The position numbers and the translations under genes were made by a program. Below the pieces are notes generated by a model, which had not been told where the DNA came from, searched no databases, and was given only the letters and a program-made list of their open reading frames with translations. A DNA stretch of 64,000 nucleotides from Ophiodon elongatus (lineage: Eukaryota; Chordata; Actinopteri; Perciformes; Hexagrammidae): NCBI GenBank assembly GCA_016806645.1, contig JACSYO010002009.1, positions 1 to 64,000 on the forward strand, given 5' to 3'. Shown here piece by piece: positions 17,001-28,430 of the stretch (position 1 is its first letter; every line of letters starts with the position of its first letter).

Positions 17001-20000
17001 CATCACTGGTCATTCTGTTTTTCCATCCTCTCTTTGGGTCATGTTGAGTTTCCCCACCAGGTGATCTGTTCCTCACCCTGGGCCGACAGGATCCTCAATA
17101 GAAAGTTGTTTGGATTTAATTGAACTACTCATATTTTCCTTTATCTAATTTAGTTTTCAGCGTAGCTATTTTGTGCGGTCAACAATATCAATTGCAATTA
17201 TCCATTGATCTATTTATTATTTTTTTAGTTAAATGTGATTCCTTAAGAATCATATCTTTTCTTTTTCTTTTTCTTTCTCTTTTTACAAAGATTGTATGAG
17301 TCATGAACAGATCAGTCTCTCATGTGATGTGAGAGTGTGAATGGCTACTTCTGGTAAATTGTCTACTTACAGTAGGTGCTGGATTTCAGTTTCAGCCTGA
17401 GATGCCCTTTTAAAACACTGGTCTGTTTGTTCTGGTCCTGTTGCTCCCTCCAACTAGAAACCTGCCCCTGAGTCCAGTTCAAAAGAATTTCATTGTGACA
17501 AGACTACCCGCTTTTCTTTTTTTTGTCACAAACACCGTATCTACTTTTGATTTGAATTAATGTCTTTGATGGTTTACCTTGTTTCACGGGGCCTTTTTAA
17601 AGGATGCTCGGTTGTTTTGCAAGCGTGGTGCAGTAAATAGGTGGAGATCAGTCGCTTCTTCAGGGGCTTCTTTCCCCTCTATTTTATGTTTTTAATCCAT
17701 GAACAGAATCAAACCAGTGTCCTTGCAGCCCTGCCCATTACTCAGCAGCACTTCATGCTCATGTGTCAGTTGGTTGTGGCTACTTTTTGAAAACATCTTT
17801 AAGGAGAAAATCCTTGTATTAGTAAAACATTTCTTTATAATACTGGAATATTACAGTATAAGCACCCCATAAGCGCAAAGAGGCTTGTTGCTATGGATTG
17901 CCATTAAGTGCTCTTACCAGTGCATCTACTACCATTTATATCTTCAAGTAACTCATCTTAATGGATGTAACCTGTGTGTAAAGTAGCATTTGTTAACTTT
18001 TACCAATTCAACATAATTTTGGTATACACTTCAGTCGTGCTTGAATGACATTTATGTGCCCTTTACTTTAACTTAAATCAATTTCACCTCTTCTTTTTTT
18101 TTTTATAGGCTTGGTCAGCTGGCTTCAATGGCTGGAATCGACAAGTCCGATTTCAACCCCCCAGGAAGGCCTCAGCTCTCGTCTACTGTCGGACCGTATT
18201 CGGACGGCGCAGCGCCACCTACTGGAGGGGAGCATCGGGATGCTCGGGCAGCGACCGATGCGTCGTCTTCAATCAGGGTACGCAAGGCGATGATTGGGAA
18301 ATGTTTGAAAGTGCTCGATGTGTTGGTGTTATACCTTCGGTTTCATGTTTACATTTAGTTTGTAAACATCCCACAAAATTCCATATATATCGCTACCGTT
18401 GCATTTTGGTTGATGGGTGAATTGTCTAACGGCACCACGAACTTGCCTCCTTGCCTGCAACACTGCTGAACTGCATCCCATTTAATTTCACTATCCAACT
18501 TTTAGTTTCATTATGCATCACTGGTCATTCAGCTCTTCCATTACATCATGTTGACTTGACCCACCAGATGATCTGTTACTCACCCTCAAAATAAGACTTT
18601 CATTCTTACAGAATCCCCATACAACGCTGTTTGGATTTCATTTACATTTTTTTCAGGTTTTTCAGAAAACACAAAATAAACCGGCCCAAGTCACACTCTT
18701 GACATTGGCCATTATACTACAGGGATAGAATCGCATGATCTGTTCAACTGAGAATGTAGGCGATGTTGCCAGAGGTGGCCAGCATCATGAGGAGATGATT
18801 TGGGCAACAAAATCAGTTTTGTCAAAAAATGACTTTGGCCATTATTTTAGGAAGGTAACGATATGTTCCCTTTATCTGAGCTTTCTACAAAGATTGTATG
18901 GTTGACTCCCAACAGCTCGCCCTAAACTCCCAACATAAAACCACAGGCAATTGTAAGGAAGCTCAGAGTAAGTGCTACCTGCCCGACGGATGAGACGTTT
19001 ATAAACATCTAGAAAGAGACCCAGATATATCTATTTTTTCAGGAGTTGGTGGACCAAACCAGAGCAACAAGACGAGGGATTAGTGGACATTTCACTGTGG
19101 ACATTTTGCGCGATCCCAATGGGATACTCCCGTTGGTTCGTATCTGCTAGTTTTCTGAGATCCAACATGTCAGCCAATAGGCAGATGATACTGTGCATCA
19201 AGGCTTTGTTGCAAGAGAAACATCGCTTCATTCATTCACTTCAACATTGCAGCTCGTTGATCAGTCAACTTATCATTTTATTAATTTATTTAATATATAT
19301 TAAATAAAAAATTATATATAATATATATTTTGTAATTTTCATTCATAGTATTCATTAGAGAAAAAAAACTGATACTGATTCATTATGAAATTAAATAAAT
19401 TTGACCTATTGAATAAAATGTTCATCTCAGATTTGAAGATCTATATTTTTGATGCCATCAAGTTCTCATTCAGAGGGCATATCCCATAATGTCACTCATG
19501 CTTCTCAGAGAACCGGGGTTACATAGAACCTAAAGTTTTGAGTATTGCCCATATTATCGTGTCTTCTAATGATCTGTTATAGTTCTTAAAAAGGTTAATT
19601 TATGAATTTGTCTGTTGCTCCATATTTCTCATCAAACTTCTCATTTCTGTTTTTAGGTAGGCGGCGTCCTGCCCGCTCCCCCAGGTAGACCGGCTGACAC
19701 CCCCACTCCCAGACCTCCGTCCACTGTCAGGGAGTTTTTGCGTGAAGACAGGCTCCTAGATTTGACCTTCAACCAGGCCTCTGGACCGGCAGGAGACCCC
19801 GGCGTTGGTGGAGAAGAGGAACCCGACACGTATTCAAAGCTTGATAGCCAACAGGACTCGGGTTCAGAGCGCAGCTTCCCTAGCCAAAAGTCCTTTGACA
19901 TGGTTCCCTTCAGTAAAACGTTTCGGACTCGGTCCAGCCGCCACAAGAGCAACAGCAGCAACTCGTACAGAAGCGACGGCTCCCACGGACACAGCTACAG

Positions 20001-20238
20001 CAGCAGCTACGCACACAGTCATTCCTCCCACAGCAGCGGGACTCATGGGGGGTTGTCCGTAAGATCGAGCGTCAGTGACATGATGAGCGACAGGGCAGAG
20101 TCCGTGGGGTTGGTGGGGTCGAGGAGCAGGGGAAAGGGAAGGCTCGCGACACTCGGTCAGGCAGAGTCTGAGGGGAACACCTGTCCTGGGCAGGAGACCC
20201 TGGAGCAGATCAGGTCTCTGGGGGGATCAGTCAGATGA
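12792..20238 (+). CDS. cep78: CEP78, centrosomal protein of 78 kDa (complete)
   Basis: Fifteen coding exons, phases all consistent, 2394 nt: 12792-13053, 13229-13404, 13615-13687, 13762-13865, 14139-14313, 14455-14568, 14919-14983, 15082-15187, 15517-15622, 15867-15909, 16043-16201, 16299-16376, 16691-16872, 18109-18277, 19657-20238. The start is the ATG in AAAGATGG, seven bases into its exon. The product is 797 aa, against about 690-720 in mammals. Residues ~100-325 are leucine-rich repeats (SLENLSLANCPISDDGLE, RRVTLNCNTLIGDRGAAAL); ~415-440 form an acidic stretch; ~455-510 a predicted coiled coil (MELKECRLRLAEERRARL); then the conserved FHAFLDLLKDAG...MAGIDKSDF block; the long last exon is Ser/His-rich. 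CEP78 is a centriolar protein that binds the EDD-DYRK2-DDB1-VPRBP ligase and limits centriole/cilium length; human loss causes cone-rod dystrophy with hearing loss. The residue-level match to human CEP78 along the LRRs is very clear. Confidence 0.97.
13089..13116. repeat. (TA)n microsatellite in a cep78 intron
   Basis: Alternating AT directly after the exon ending at 13053, in the short intron before the exon at 13229. Confidence 0.9.
13947..14113. repeat. Perfect 25-bp inverted repeat flanking (TA)n in cep78 intron 5
   Basis: The arm at 13947-13971 (ending TACCACAGACCCTT) is the exact reverse complement of 14089-14113 (starting AAGGGTCTGTGGTA). The ~117-bp loop is (AAT)n plus a (TA)n run (~14030-14077). 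The left arm also carries a nearby short palindrome, GTGGTAAATT...AATTTACCAC. It may be a small foldback/MITE-like element or a hairpin in the intron RNA. Confidence 0.9.
16985..17120. repeat. Dispersed repeat copy A in cep78 intron before exon 18109
   Basis: The segment opening TTTCATTATGCATCACTGG and continuing through CCACCAGGTGATCTGTT matches the segment at about 18505-18640 in the next intron, including TTGTTTGGATTT near the end. A further shared piece, ACAAAGATTGTATG, lies at ~17286 and ~18891. Two diverged copies of one repeat family in neighbouring introns. Confidence 0.7.
18505..18640. repeat. Dispersed repeat copy B in cep78 intron before last exon
   Basis: Counterpart of the copy at ~16985-17120: the same opening TTTCATTATGCATCACTGG, then CCACCAGATGATCTGTTACTC, with small indels and substitutions. 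Same orientation. Confidence 0.7.
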
Positions 20239-20520
20239 TGAGTCCTTCTGACCCGCCGACCAGAGAAGTGGGAAAAGCTCCGCCCCTCCGTGATCTCAGT
20301 GCCTGCTCTATGTAGCTATTTCTGTTGTGAAATATAAGTGTTGTGGGTTGGGTTGAAAATCATAGTCTGTTAAGAATTTATTGTGTAACCATAATCTGCT
20401 AAGACCTCTATATATGGTCATGTTTTGTACTGGTTAAGGACACTTGGTTCCTCTTGGTGCTGTAGTGTCACGGGCGATCCATACCACGGGCAACTCAGGT
20501 AATTCTTTAAATCAAAAATC

Positions 20521-20526
20521 AATAAA
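20521..20526 (+). promoter_or_regulatory. cep78: Likely cep78 polyadenylation signal
   Basis: AATAAA, 283 nt after the cep78 stop codon. A second AATAAA at 20785-20790 is an alternative. Placement is by motif and distance only. Confidence 0.5.
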
Positions 20527-23500
20527 GTCCATCAATAAACACAAAGCGTCCCGGAGGAGAAAATGGTTCTTTAAACAAGAAAACTTAGCACAGCAAAGTG
20601 AAAGACAGGTACGAGACAGGACAGGACAACCACAAACCACAGCGCGCTTGTTTGTTTTGCTACTGCATTATTACACCTAGCTATGCTTCCGTTTGTTCAT
20701 TTCTCACCCGCTTGTTCTCACGAACATTAGACATGCGCCCCATATAGCTTGGTGCATATAAAACCTGTCAACGGCACCAAAATGAATAAAATAAGAGTTT
20801 AGAAAAGACTTTGAGTGGGGAATCCTGTTTGATCGATTTTTCTAGGTGAACTGGAACACGGAGAATACCGGGCCGAGGCCGCAGACCAGGGTACACGACC
20901 CAGCACGTTCCTGCCTCGTTCCCAGATCCAAACATAAGTAATCATTTGGGTTTCACTGAGTATAAAATGATTCATCTTCCTTTCATCTTTATGAAGCAGT
21001 GTTGGAGACCTCAGGATTGAGCTAATGATAAAGATCCTGTAGGTGGACTACACGAAAGGGGTATCTCTAAAAAAAGATCAACATCTATCATTGTCTCTAT
21101 AAAAAACGAACACAAAGAGGAGGAAGAGAGAACTTTAGGAATCTAAATCGGGCCCTCCTTGCAAAAGCTGGCGCAAGGAGTAGGTGCTTCCTCTAAGCCC
21201 CGACGAGGTCAGGGCCATTACAGAAGTATAGATTTATTTTTTTAAATCTTCGGAAGACGCACGAACAGAAGTCGTAGCGTGAGAAGTCAATTAAACACCT
21301 CGGTTCATCGAAGCCAAAGCACAGATGGAGTTGAATATCCTACCAAGTGTGTAAAAATTTAATTCTTTTTAAATATTTTTGTAGTCGTGTATTTTTTATA
21401 GTTTTGCAGACGCATTTTGCACTTGGGCATATGTACAGAAAAAGGTTTAATTCAGTTAAGTGTGGTAGTAGACATTAGGGTTTTCAAGCTAAACCCACCA
21501 TCAAGTCTCAGTTTCAATCTGCAAATCATGTCGTAGCTTTTAGAAGAGCTTGCTTCATATGTACTGTTACTCTTTTCATGGTCTGTTTGACACAATATTG
21601 TTTTTAGAGTGTTTTGATAAATGAGTAATCTGTCTATTTTTGGCGTACATTCCAGTAGGTTACCCTCCCATTGATTAAAGTTTAAGTTTAAAAAAACATG
21701 TTATGCAATGCACCAGGTCAGTGGTTGAAAAAGTGCCAGGAAACACTCTGGATCTGTGTCTGCCAGCTTTCTAGATGCAGCAATTGTTTGTTCGTTTTTT
21801 GTAGAGAATGAACGTCAGTTCCCTTAACAGGACCAAAATCATGTTTACCACATGTGAGTGCTTACGGGCCTCTTTTGGTTTCGAGTCCTGAGAGACGGAA
21901 GAAACAAGACAATGTACAAGTACTTGTGGGTTTAGAGCAGCACACAATGTGAGTCTGAATGTTTTCCATTAAGTGAGCACAGAGAAAAGTGCAGCTCTCT
22001 ACAAAGGTGTAGAGCGTTTCCTGTTCAGAGCTAGCAGACGCTGTTGCAACATTGTTTGTACTTGCGGTCGAGTTTTACAGCATTTTTTCTCACAGTTTAT
22101 TTGCAACTAACGTTCTGATAATTTCAGACCGACAGAGATATGCAGTACGAAGACAGTTCAAGATGGACAAGCTGTCTTTTGTCACATCTCATGAGCTCTT
22201 TGTTTGTGTGTGTGTACTCACAACTGGCTGTGACATTGTGGGAAAGAGCGAAGATCAAGAAGTGTGAACGTTTTCTCCATTTGCTTTGACTTGCCCTTGA
22301 GTGTTCATGGACAATGTGTGACAGCTGGCTGTGATGTTTGAGGGCACTATAAGTCTGAACTCTGCTGAGTGACTGATTTGGCTTTGCAGACTTAATGCTG
22401 TAGCAGATTCCCTCATGTAAAGTCAGGTAACACTGCTCTTTTTCAATTTAGGTGAGGCACTTGTGCAACATGTCATAATGCTTCTTTTTTTTTTTTTTTA
22501 AATACATTAATCCAATTTAAAGCGTGACCGTGCAACTTTTGATAGAAAAAAAAATAGCATTTTGTCAACTTGTAAACGGAGCGTTGAATTCATACATTTT
22601 TGCTTCTAGAGTCCAGCTCAGTCTGATATGACCACTAGCTTATGATGGCTAATGTTAGCAATCTTTCGACAGATGTTGCTCTGTAAACGATATCGCTGTT
22701 TCAGTCTTATGTTTTGAGGACATTTCTCGACTTGTGTTGCTGTCACACAAAGTTCCAGCACTTTCCAGGAAAAGCAAAAAAAAAAAACGGAAAGGAAAGG
22801 AAAGGAAAGAGTCAAAATCAAAGTGACGATAACTTTGTCAAAGAAAGAGCTTTGTAACTTGTGTGAAAAGGAGCCAGAGGCTGGTTTGTGGAAATATTGA
22901 GGAAGATCTTGAGTACCGGTTTTTAAACCTGGGGTGTGGTGCTCTTTATGTTCCACACTGTAATTTTGCAGAGCATGTCGTGAAGCGACGGGCCTCCTTT
23001 CAATATCTCAGCCTCTGGCACTGTCAGTTTACATCTCACTTATGACCAAATATTTTGGGAAAAAAGGCGAAATATGAGAAAAATAACTGCTTAAAATGTA
23101 AATGTCGATGCATGTGACTCAGCAAAACGGTTCACGGAATTAGAGAGCTGAGAGGCTCTGTCTGTGCAGATGGGGTGGGGGGGCTTTATCACTCCCATGT
23201 AATAAAACAATGGGCCATCAAGCGACACGGTGTTGATAGCATGTGTGCAATCCGTCGTCTGTGAGGCCGCCTCGATAAGTGAGTTATCAAAGCTCTTCCG
23301 CTTCCCTCTAGATGACCCTACAACACTGTCTTCATTGTTATCGTCACAGCACGCGGTCCCAGTCTCTGCGTTGCACTTTCGATCTCCAGTGTGACACAAG
23401 TGACACAACAAACTGCACACCGCATGAAAACTGACACACATCCAAATGTTTCTGGAGGACAAACAGTGGCTACTTCATGCCAGGCCTCCTCCTATCTGGG

Positions 23501-23841
23501 CCAACGGGAGATATCGTCCCAAGGTCGACGTCTACGGCGAGAGAAAGGGTCACGCGCGTGCGTTCTGGTTTGTTCAGAGTGACATTCGAACTCCGTGAGA
23601 TCAACAGGTTGGATGGCGGCAAAGTCACACGGAAACGCAAATTGTGCTTGAACTTGCACCTGTGGGGTTGCATGTGTCTGACTGCGTCCGCATGTGGCGC
23701 CAAGCGATCAGGGCATTGAAGTGCATGAGCATCGGTCAAACAGCAGCGAATAATTGAAAGGGATAGGGCACTCGCACGTGAAGAATTGTGTTTGCCCAAG
23801 TGCGGCAACAAATTAATTGGTAAGTCGAGCATGGCAGCCAC

Positions 23842-23873
<32 letters not shown>

Positions 23874-25000
23874 CTAAAAACGCGTACATACAGGCATAAC
23901 CATTCACTTCAGTTTTCTAGAAAGTCATGGGAGGGCCGGAACCAGCAGCTCAAGTTTGTCCCACTTCGTCACCCCGTGAAAAGTGAAGATAAATGAGATA
24001 GCATTTTCTTGATAAGGCGATCAATGATGCTGGTCTCAGACATAAAATCTTGTCCCCCCCCCCTCCCCCGTCCCCTCCCCCTCCCTCTGCATTTTGATAA
24101 AAGGGTGTAACGAGATGTCTCCGTTAAGCACCACTATCACTGCGTGGACGGGACAAATATCCGTACTCGTCGTCACATCGAGGTGAAGGTCTCCTGGGTG
24201 AGCCCATTCCGCCTGGCACATGGCACGTGGTAATAAAACAGGTGCCTGGGGCAATTGAGGCGCTTGCGTAATACTGGCCTGCAGGCCATCCCGCGGTTGA
24301 CCTGAGGAGATTTATTTAACAAGCCCACCTCCTCCCCCCTCGACACACCGTGTGCTCTGAGCGAAGGCAAATAGAGACGAAATGTGACTAATGACGTGGG
24401 TTTTTGTTGTGACCAAACTGTCCTTTTTTTGGGGGGGTGGGGTGCCTGAGTGAAAGAGAGAGGCTGGATGTTATCAGGAAGAGGGGAACAGGGGACGGAT
24501 AAAAGGGAGTCAAATCAAGAGGGGGGTCACTGCTGAGTTCATTTCAGTAACTTCCCCAGCCACTTAGAGCTACTTTTGCAAGCTTATTTAAAAAAAATAA
24601 AATAAATAAATAATCACAGACTACACCGTGCATTTTCCACTTCTTATTTTTTTTTTCTCACACATATACAAATGACATAAAACAGTGCAAAATCAATGGA
24701 AAATGCATTGGTTTATACAGTGGAAAACCTGAAATACAACACACAGCAATTGAATCATGTGCCTTTCGCCTCATGCGGTGTTAACTACTCTTGTGTGGCT
24801 GGAACAGTCGAGCTGGATGTGAGAAACTTGGTACAGAGGACAAGGTGAAGTACTTGGCTACTTGTCACCGAGGCCGCTGGCCACCATAATGTGTAAATTG
24901 TGCGTGTAAATTGTGCGGGGAAATGGAGGTTTTGCACGTACGCTCGCCTGTATTGCGATAGCACCTTATCTTTTAAATGCATCCCCTAATACAGTCACAG
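20527..25000. other. Downstream of cep78: intergenic, no gene recognised
   Basis: No exon-like conserved translation on either strand. It contains poly-T (22488-22499), an (ATC)n run on the plus strand (~23843-23873), C-rich and G-rich tracts near 24.05 and 24.43 kb, and otherwise unique-looking DNA between the convergent 3' ends of cep78 and cdo1. Part of it may be cep78 3' UTR if a distal polyA site is used. Confidence 0.55.
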
Positions 25001-25013
25001 TTAACAGTTGGTT

Positions 25014-25315
25014 GCTTGCCAGGGAGCTTACAGTTGGGCACAGACATCATATAAAGAATATCTGGTTCCTTGATCAGTAATATGTTCATTGATGAGCAAT
25101 CAATATTTCCCCTTTCCGAATCAAAGTACAGAGTGCAATGCACTAGCATTAGATCGCTTGCCAGGAAGTGCCACTTGCGCACAGACATCACGCAGAATAT
25201 CTGGTACTTTAATCAGTAATCAGTTTATTGGTCAAATTGATGACCCATCAATATTTTTTCTGGAATCAAAGTACAGAGGGCAAAGCAGTAGCATTAGCTC
25301 GCTCTCCAGGCTGAG
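25014..25315. repeat. Tandem duplication, two copies of a ~142-bp unit
   Basis: GCTTGCCAGG begins at 25014 and again at 25156, and a third boundary (GCTCTCCAGG) falls at 25301. Within each unit the same order recurs: CACAGACATCA, GAATATCTGGT, TTTGATCAGTAAT-like, AATCAATATTT, AATCAAAGTACAGAG, CTAGCATTAG-like. The copies are diverged but clearly aligned. Confidence 0.85.
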
Positions 25316-25409
25316 GCCAGACGGGGCTTATCTGTAGATAAAGTGCTGCACAATGACTGCAATGTACTTTTGTGTGACTATAAATGAACCATTAGTGGTT
25401 GCTAGACAG

Positions 25410-26070
25410 CAGTAGCGGGCCGTGCATTTCACACCTAGGCCTTCAGTGATGTCCTACAGTCCTCCCTGAATGAATCCACCTCTTAATACCATCATTATGA
25501 CGCCATGGCTCTAGAAACTATACATTTAGACAGAAACGCATTATAACTAGGCGTTGCATCACCTTAACATAGCGCCCATGTCAGGCTCGCTAGCTTCGGG
25601 GTTGGCCGACCTCTTTTCACAATGTCTATCTTTTGTTGAAAAGTCCGTCTTGAAAATGGCGTTGTTTGTATTTCTGCGACCAAATCTATCTCTTCTCCTC
25701 CATCAGCCATTGTGGGTTAAAAAATAACACAAAAACAACGCTTCTATATCTAGCTACTCGAATTAACGCTAGCTCGTTCAGGTCGCCACAGGGTCAGGTT
25801 GCTAGCTCCGCCTCTCACCAGTGCGCATCCAATCAAAAGACGTGCCCGTGCTGACGTCATTGTACGCCTGCATGCTGGCCCCGGTGTCGCCAACTCGAAA
25901 TCTGATTGGTTAACACCACAGTTTAGATTCCGTTAACTTTAAGCTATAGACGCCAGCACTGTTGATTCTGAAGGCCTAAGGGCAAATTTCTTGGACTCTA
26001 GCAACACATGAAAATATGATTGGATTGGTAGAGAAGAGAAGGCCTTGCTGGCCCTGACGTCCCGCTACTG
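25410..26070. mobile_element. Non-autonomous hAT-like DNA transposon with 8-bp target duplication
   Basis: Starts CAGTAGCGGGCCGT and ends ACGTCCCGCTACTG, giving a terminal inverted repeat CAGTAGCGGG(C/A)CGT. It is flanked by the perfect 8-bp direct repeat CTAGACAG at 25402-25409 and 26071-26078. Subterminal inverted sequences CCTAGGCCTTCAG (~25435) and CTGAAGGCCTAAG (~25968) extend the symmetry. 8-bp duplications with CAG-starting ends are typical of the hAT superfamily. At 661 bp with no transposase reading frame, it depends on an enzyme supplied elsewhere. Confidence 0.88.
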
Positions 26071-26171
26071 CTAGACAGCACTTACTATATATATATCATA
26101 TGTCGTATATATATATATATATAGATATATATATATAGATATATATATATATAGATATATATATATATATC

Positions 26172-26203
<32 letters not shown>

Positions 26204-26615
26204 TCAGTGAGAGGTGCTGAAGCTATCAAATGTGTACTTTAACACCCTGCAGCCCACATGTATGCATGCATTTTGCACAAACGAGCTCTGTGCGTGTCAT
26301 GTGCTCGTTGCACACGGTATGAGACGCAGAGAATGAGTTACCCAAAGAAATGAACGAAATGAAGACAGCACAACATGAAGTTCTGTGAAAGGGTAATGGT
26401 GTTTAATGGTCTACAGTTATGTCCAGAGTTATCCTTTGCTGCGTCACGGAAATCATTTTGACAGTGCCATGAGAGGCGCCGTGCAGTGAAAGCAATACGC
26501 ACTATATATATATATACACGTGTATGTATATGTATATATATACACAGCTACAATTAGAATATGCGATATGAGAAAAGGTTTGGGTTTCATCTACACGCGT
26601 CGTCCGCTAGTAACA
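26035..26615. repeat. ~580-bp duplicated block, copy 1
   Basis: Runs from AGAGAAGGCCTTGCTGG, inside the hAT-like element, through its 3' end, its target duplication, a TA/CA microsatellite, a unique ~330-bp stretch and a second microsatellite to CGTCCGCTAGTAACA. It matches 27003-27589 almost base for base outside the microsatellites (for example ACCCTGCAGCC against ACCCAGCAGCC, and GCGTCACGG against GTGTCACAG). Confidence 0.93.
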
Positions 26616-26828
26616 ACTTTTATTCTATTTTTTAGCTTTTTAATGTTTTACTAACTGTTTTTAATGTTGTTTTCAATGTTTAAATGAATGTTCTTAATTG
26701 TTTTTAAATCTTCTTTTTCTTTTTTTTTTGCATTATGTTTTGATGCTTAATGGTTTTATGTGAAGCACTTTGAATTGCCTTGTTGTTGAAAAGTGCTATA
26801 CAAATAAACTTGCCTTGCCTTGCCTTGG
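26614..26828 (+). mobile_element. L2-type LINE 3'-end fragment
   Basis: From AACTTTTATTCTATTTTTTAG to AAATAAACTTGCCTTGCCTTGCC. Nearly identical to the 3' tail of the longer element ending at about 38075, including the (TTGCC)n tail. A heavily 5'-truncated second insertion of the same family, positioned between the two ~580-bp blocks. Confidence 0.9.
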
Positions 26829-27002
26829 ATAAAAGCTCTAACGTAAAGGCCAGACCTCCGCTCTCGACCTGAGGCTGGAAGCAGCGCAACCAAGAGAAAA
26901 GCTATGAAATGAAGAGAGTAGACTATGGGGAATCATTTAATACATATTTGTGGGAAAAATATATAAAAATTAAATTTATATTCTGATGATGTTTAGGCCA
27001 GC

Positions 27003-27074
27003 AGAGAAGGCCTTGCTGGCCCTGACGGCCCGCTACTGCTAGACAGCACTTACTATATATATATATCATATGTC

Positions 27075-27115
<41 letters not shown>

Positions 27116-27445
27116 CATACATACATATATATACATATATATACACACATCAGTGAGAGGTGCTGAAGCTATCAAATGTGTACTTTAACACCCAGCAGCC
27201 CACATGTATGCATGCATTTTGCACAAACGAGCTCTGTGCGTGTCATGTGCTCGTTGCACACGGTATGAGACGCAGAGAATGAGTTACCCAAAGAAATGAA
27301 CGAAATGAAGACAGCACAACATGAAGTTCTGTGAAAGGGTAATGGTGTTTAATGGTCTACAGTTATGTCCAGAGTTATCCTTTGCTGTGTCACAGAAATC
27401 ATTTTGACAGTGTCATGAGAAGCGCCGTGCAGTGAAAGCAATACG

Positions 27446-27490
<45 letters not shown>

Positions 27491-27589
27491 TATGTATGTA
27501 TATGTATCTATATATACACAGCTACAATTAGAATATGCGATATGAGAAAAGGTTTGGGTTTCAACTACACGCGTCGTCCGCTAGTAACA
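27003..27589. repeat. ~580-bp duplicated block, copy 2
   Basis: Second copy of 26035-26615. It begins within the last ~48 bp of the hAT-like element, keeps that element's CTACTG end and the CTAGACAG duplication, and ends at CGTCCGCTAGTAACA, after which the sequence is unrelated to what follows copy 1. The (TA)n tracts (27053-27111, 27449-27481) are longer than in copy 1. Confidence 0.93.
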
Positions 27590-28430
27590 CAAAGAAAAGG
27601 CTCTCTTGGTCAGAGTATGAATACATTTAGGAGTAACACAGAGGCTTGCAGATTTAAACACTCTCTCTCCCTCTCGCCTGCAAATAAATTACAACCATCG
27701 CACTTAAAAAAAAAAAGAAAAAAAAAAACACAACTCTAAAGCTTTACATTTTCTTTTTTTTCAAATGCAAAAGGAACAAACTTTTCTTTCTTTTTTTCTA
27801 ATTAGGTTATACAAACGATGTTACACTTTACGATTTTCAACAGGTGTTTCAACAGACAATTTTTGAGTGGCATAAATTGACAGTAAAATACAGCTATAAA
27901 AGTGCTCCATCGATAACAAAACGGTTGATTGCAGAACTTTGCTTTTCCTTTTCTTGAGATATAAAATTTTAAACACTCTAACAGCAATATCCCCCCTGCC
28001 TCCCTCCCTCCCTCCCTCCCTCCCCCCTTTTTTTTAAAAACTGCTCAAGGTCTACTCTCTGACTATGGGCCATAACTTTACAAAAGTGTGGTTACACAGG
28101 TTCGTGGATAAACAGGAATGTTGTTATTGGGAAAGGGTCTCCTCAGGCCCAGCAAACAAAAGGGAGATTCAATCCATGTCCGAGCCTATTCATGCATTCG
28201 TCCTGTGCTCATCAGTATTTGCCAAGCTCACACTGGGCAAGCGATAAAGCCATTCTAATTACTGGGTTGTCCTTTTGAACCGGCCCGCTCCTGATTTCTA
28301 AATGGGTTGCTTAGTCATATTGGGTCCAAATTTTGCTTCCCCCAGCAGTTTTCCCCTTGAATCAACCTCACAACATTGTCATTTTTAAATGCAACTGCCT
28401 TCGTCACCCAGAGCCTCCTCCTGGTGACCG

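Noticed and set aside
22618..22956. 112-aa minus-strand frame between cep78 and cdo1
   Set aside because: No recognisable domain and no exon context.
23470..23907. 145-aa minus-strand frame starting in poly-Met
   Set aside because: The Met run is the (ATC)n microsatellite read on the minus strand; no conserved domain follows.
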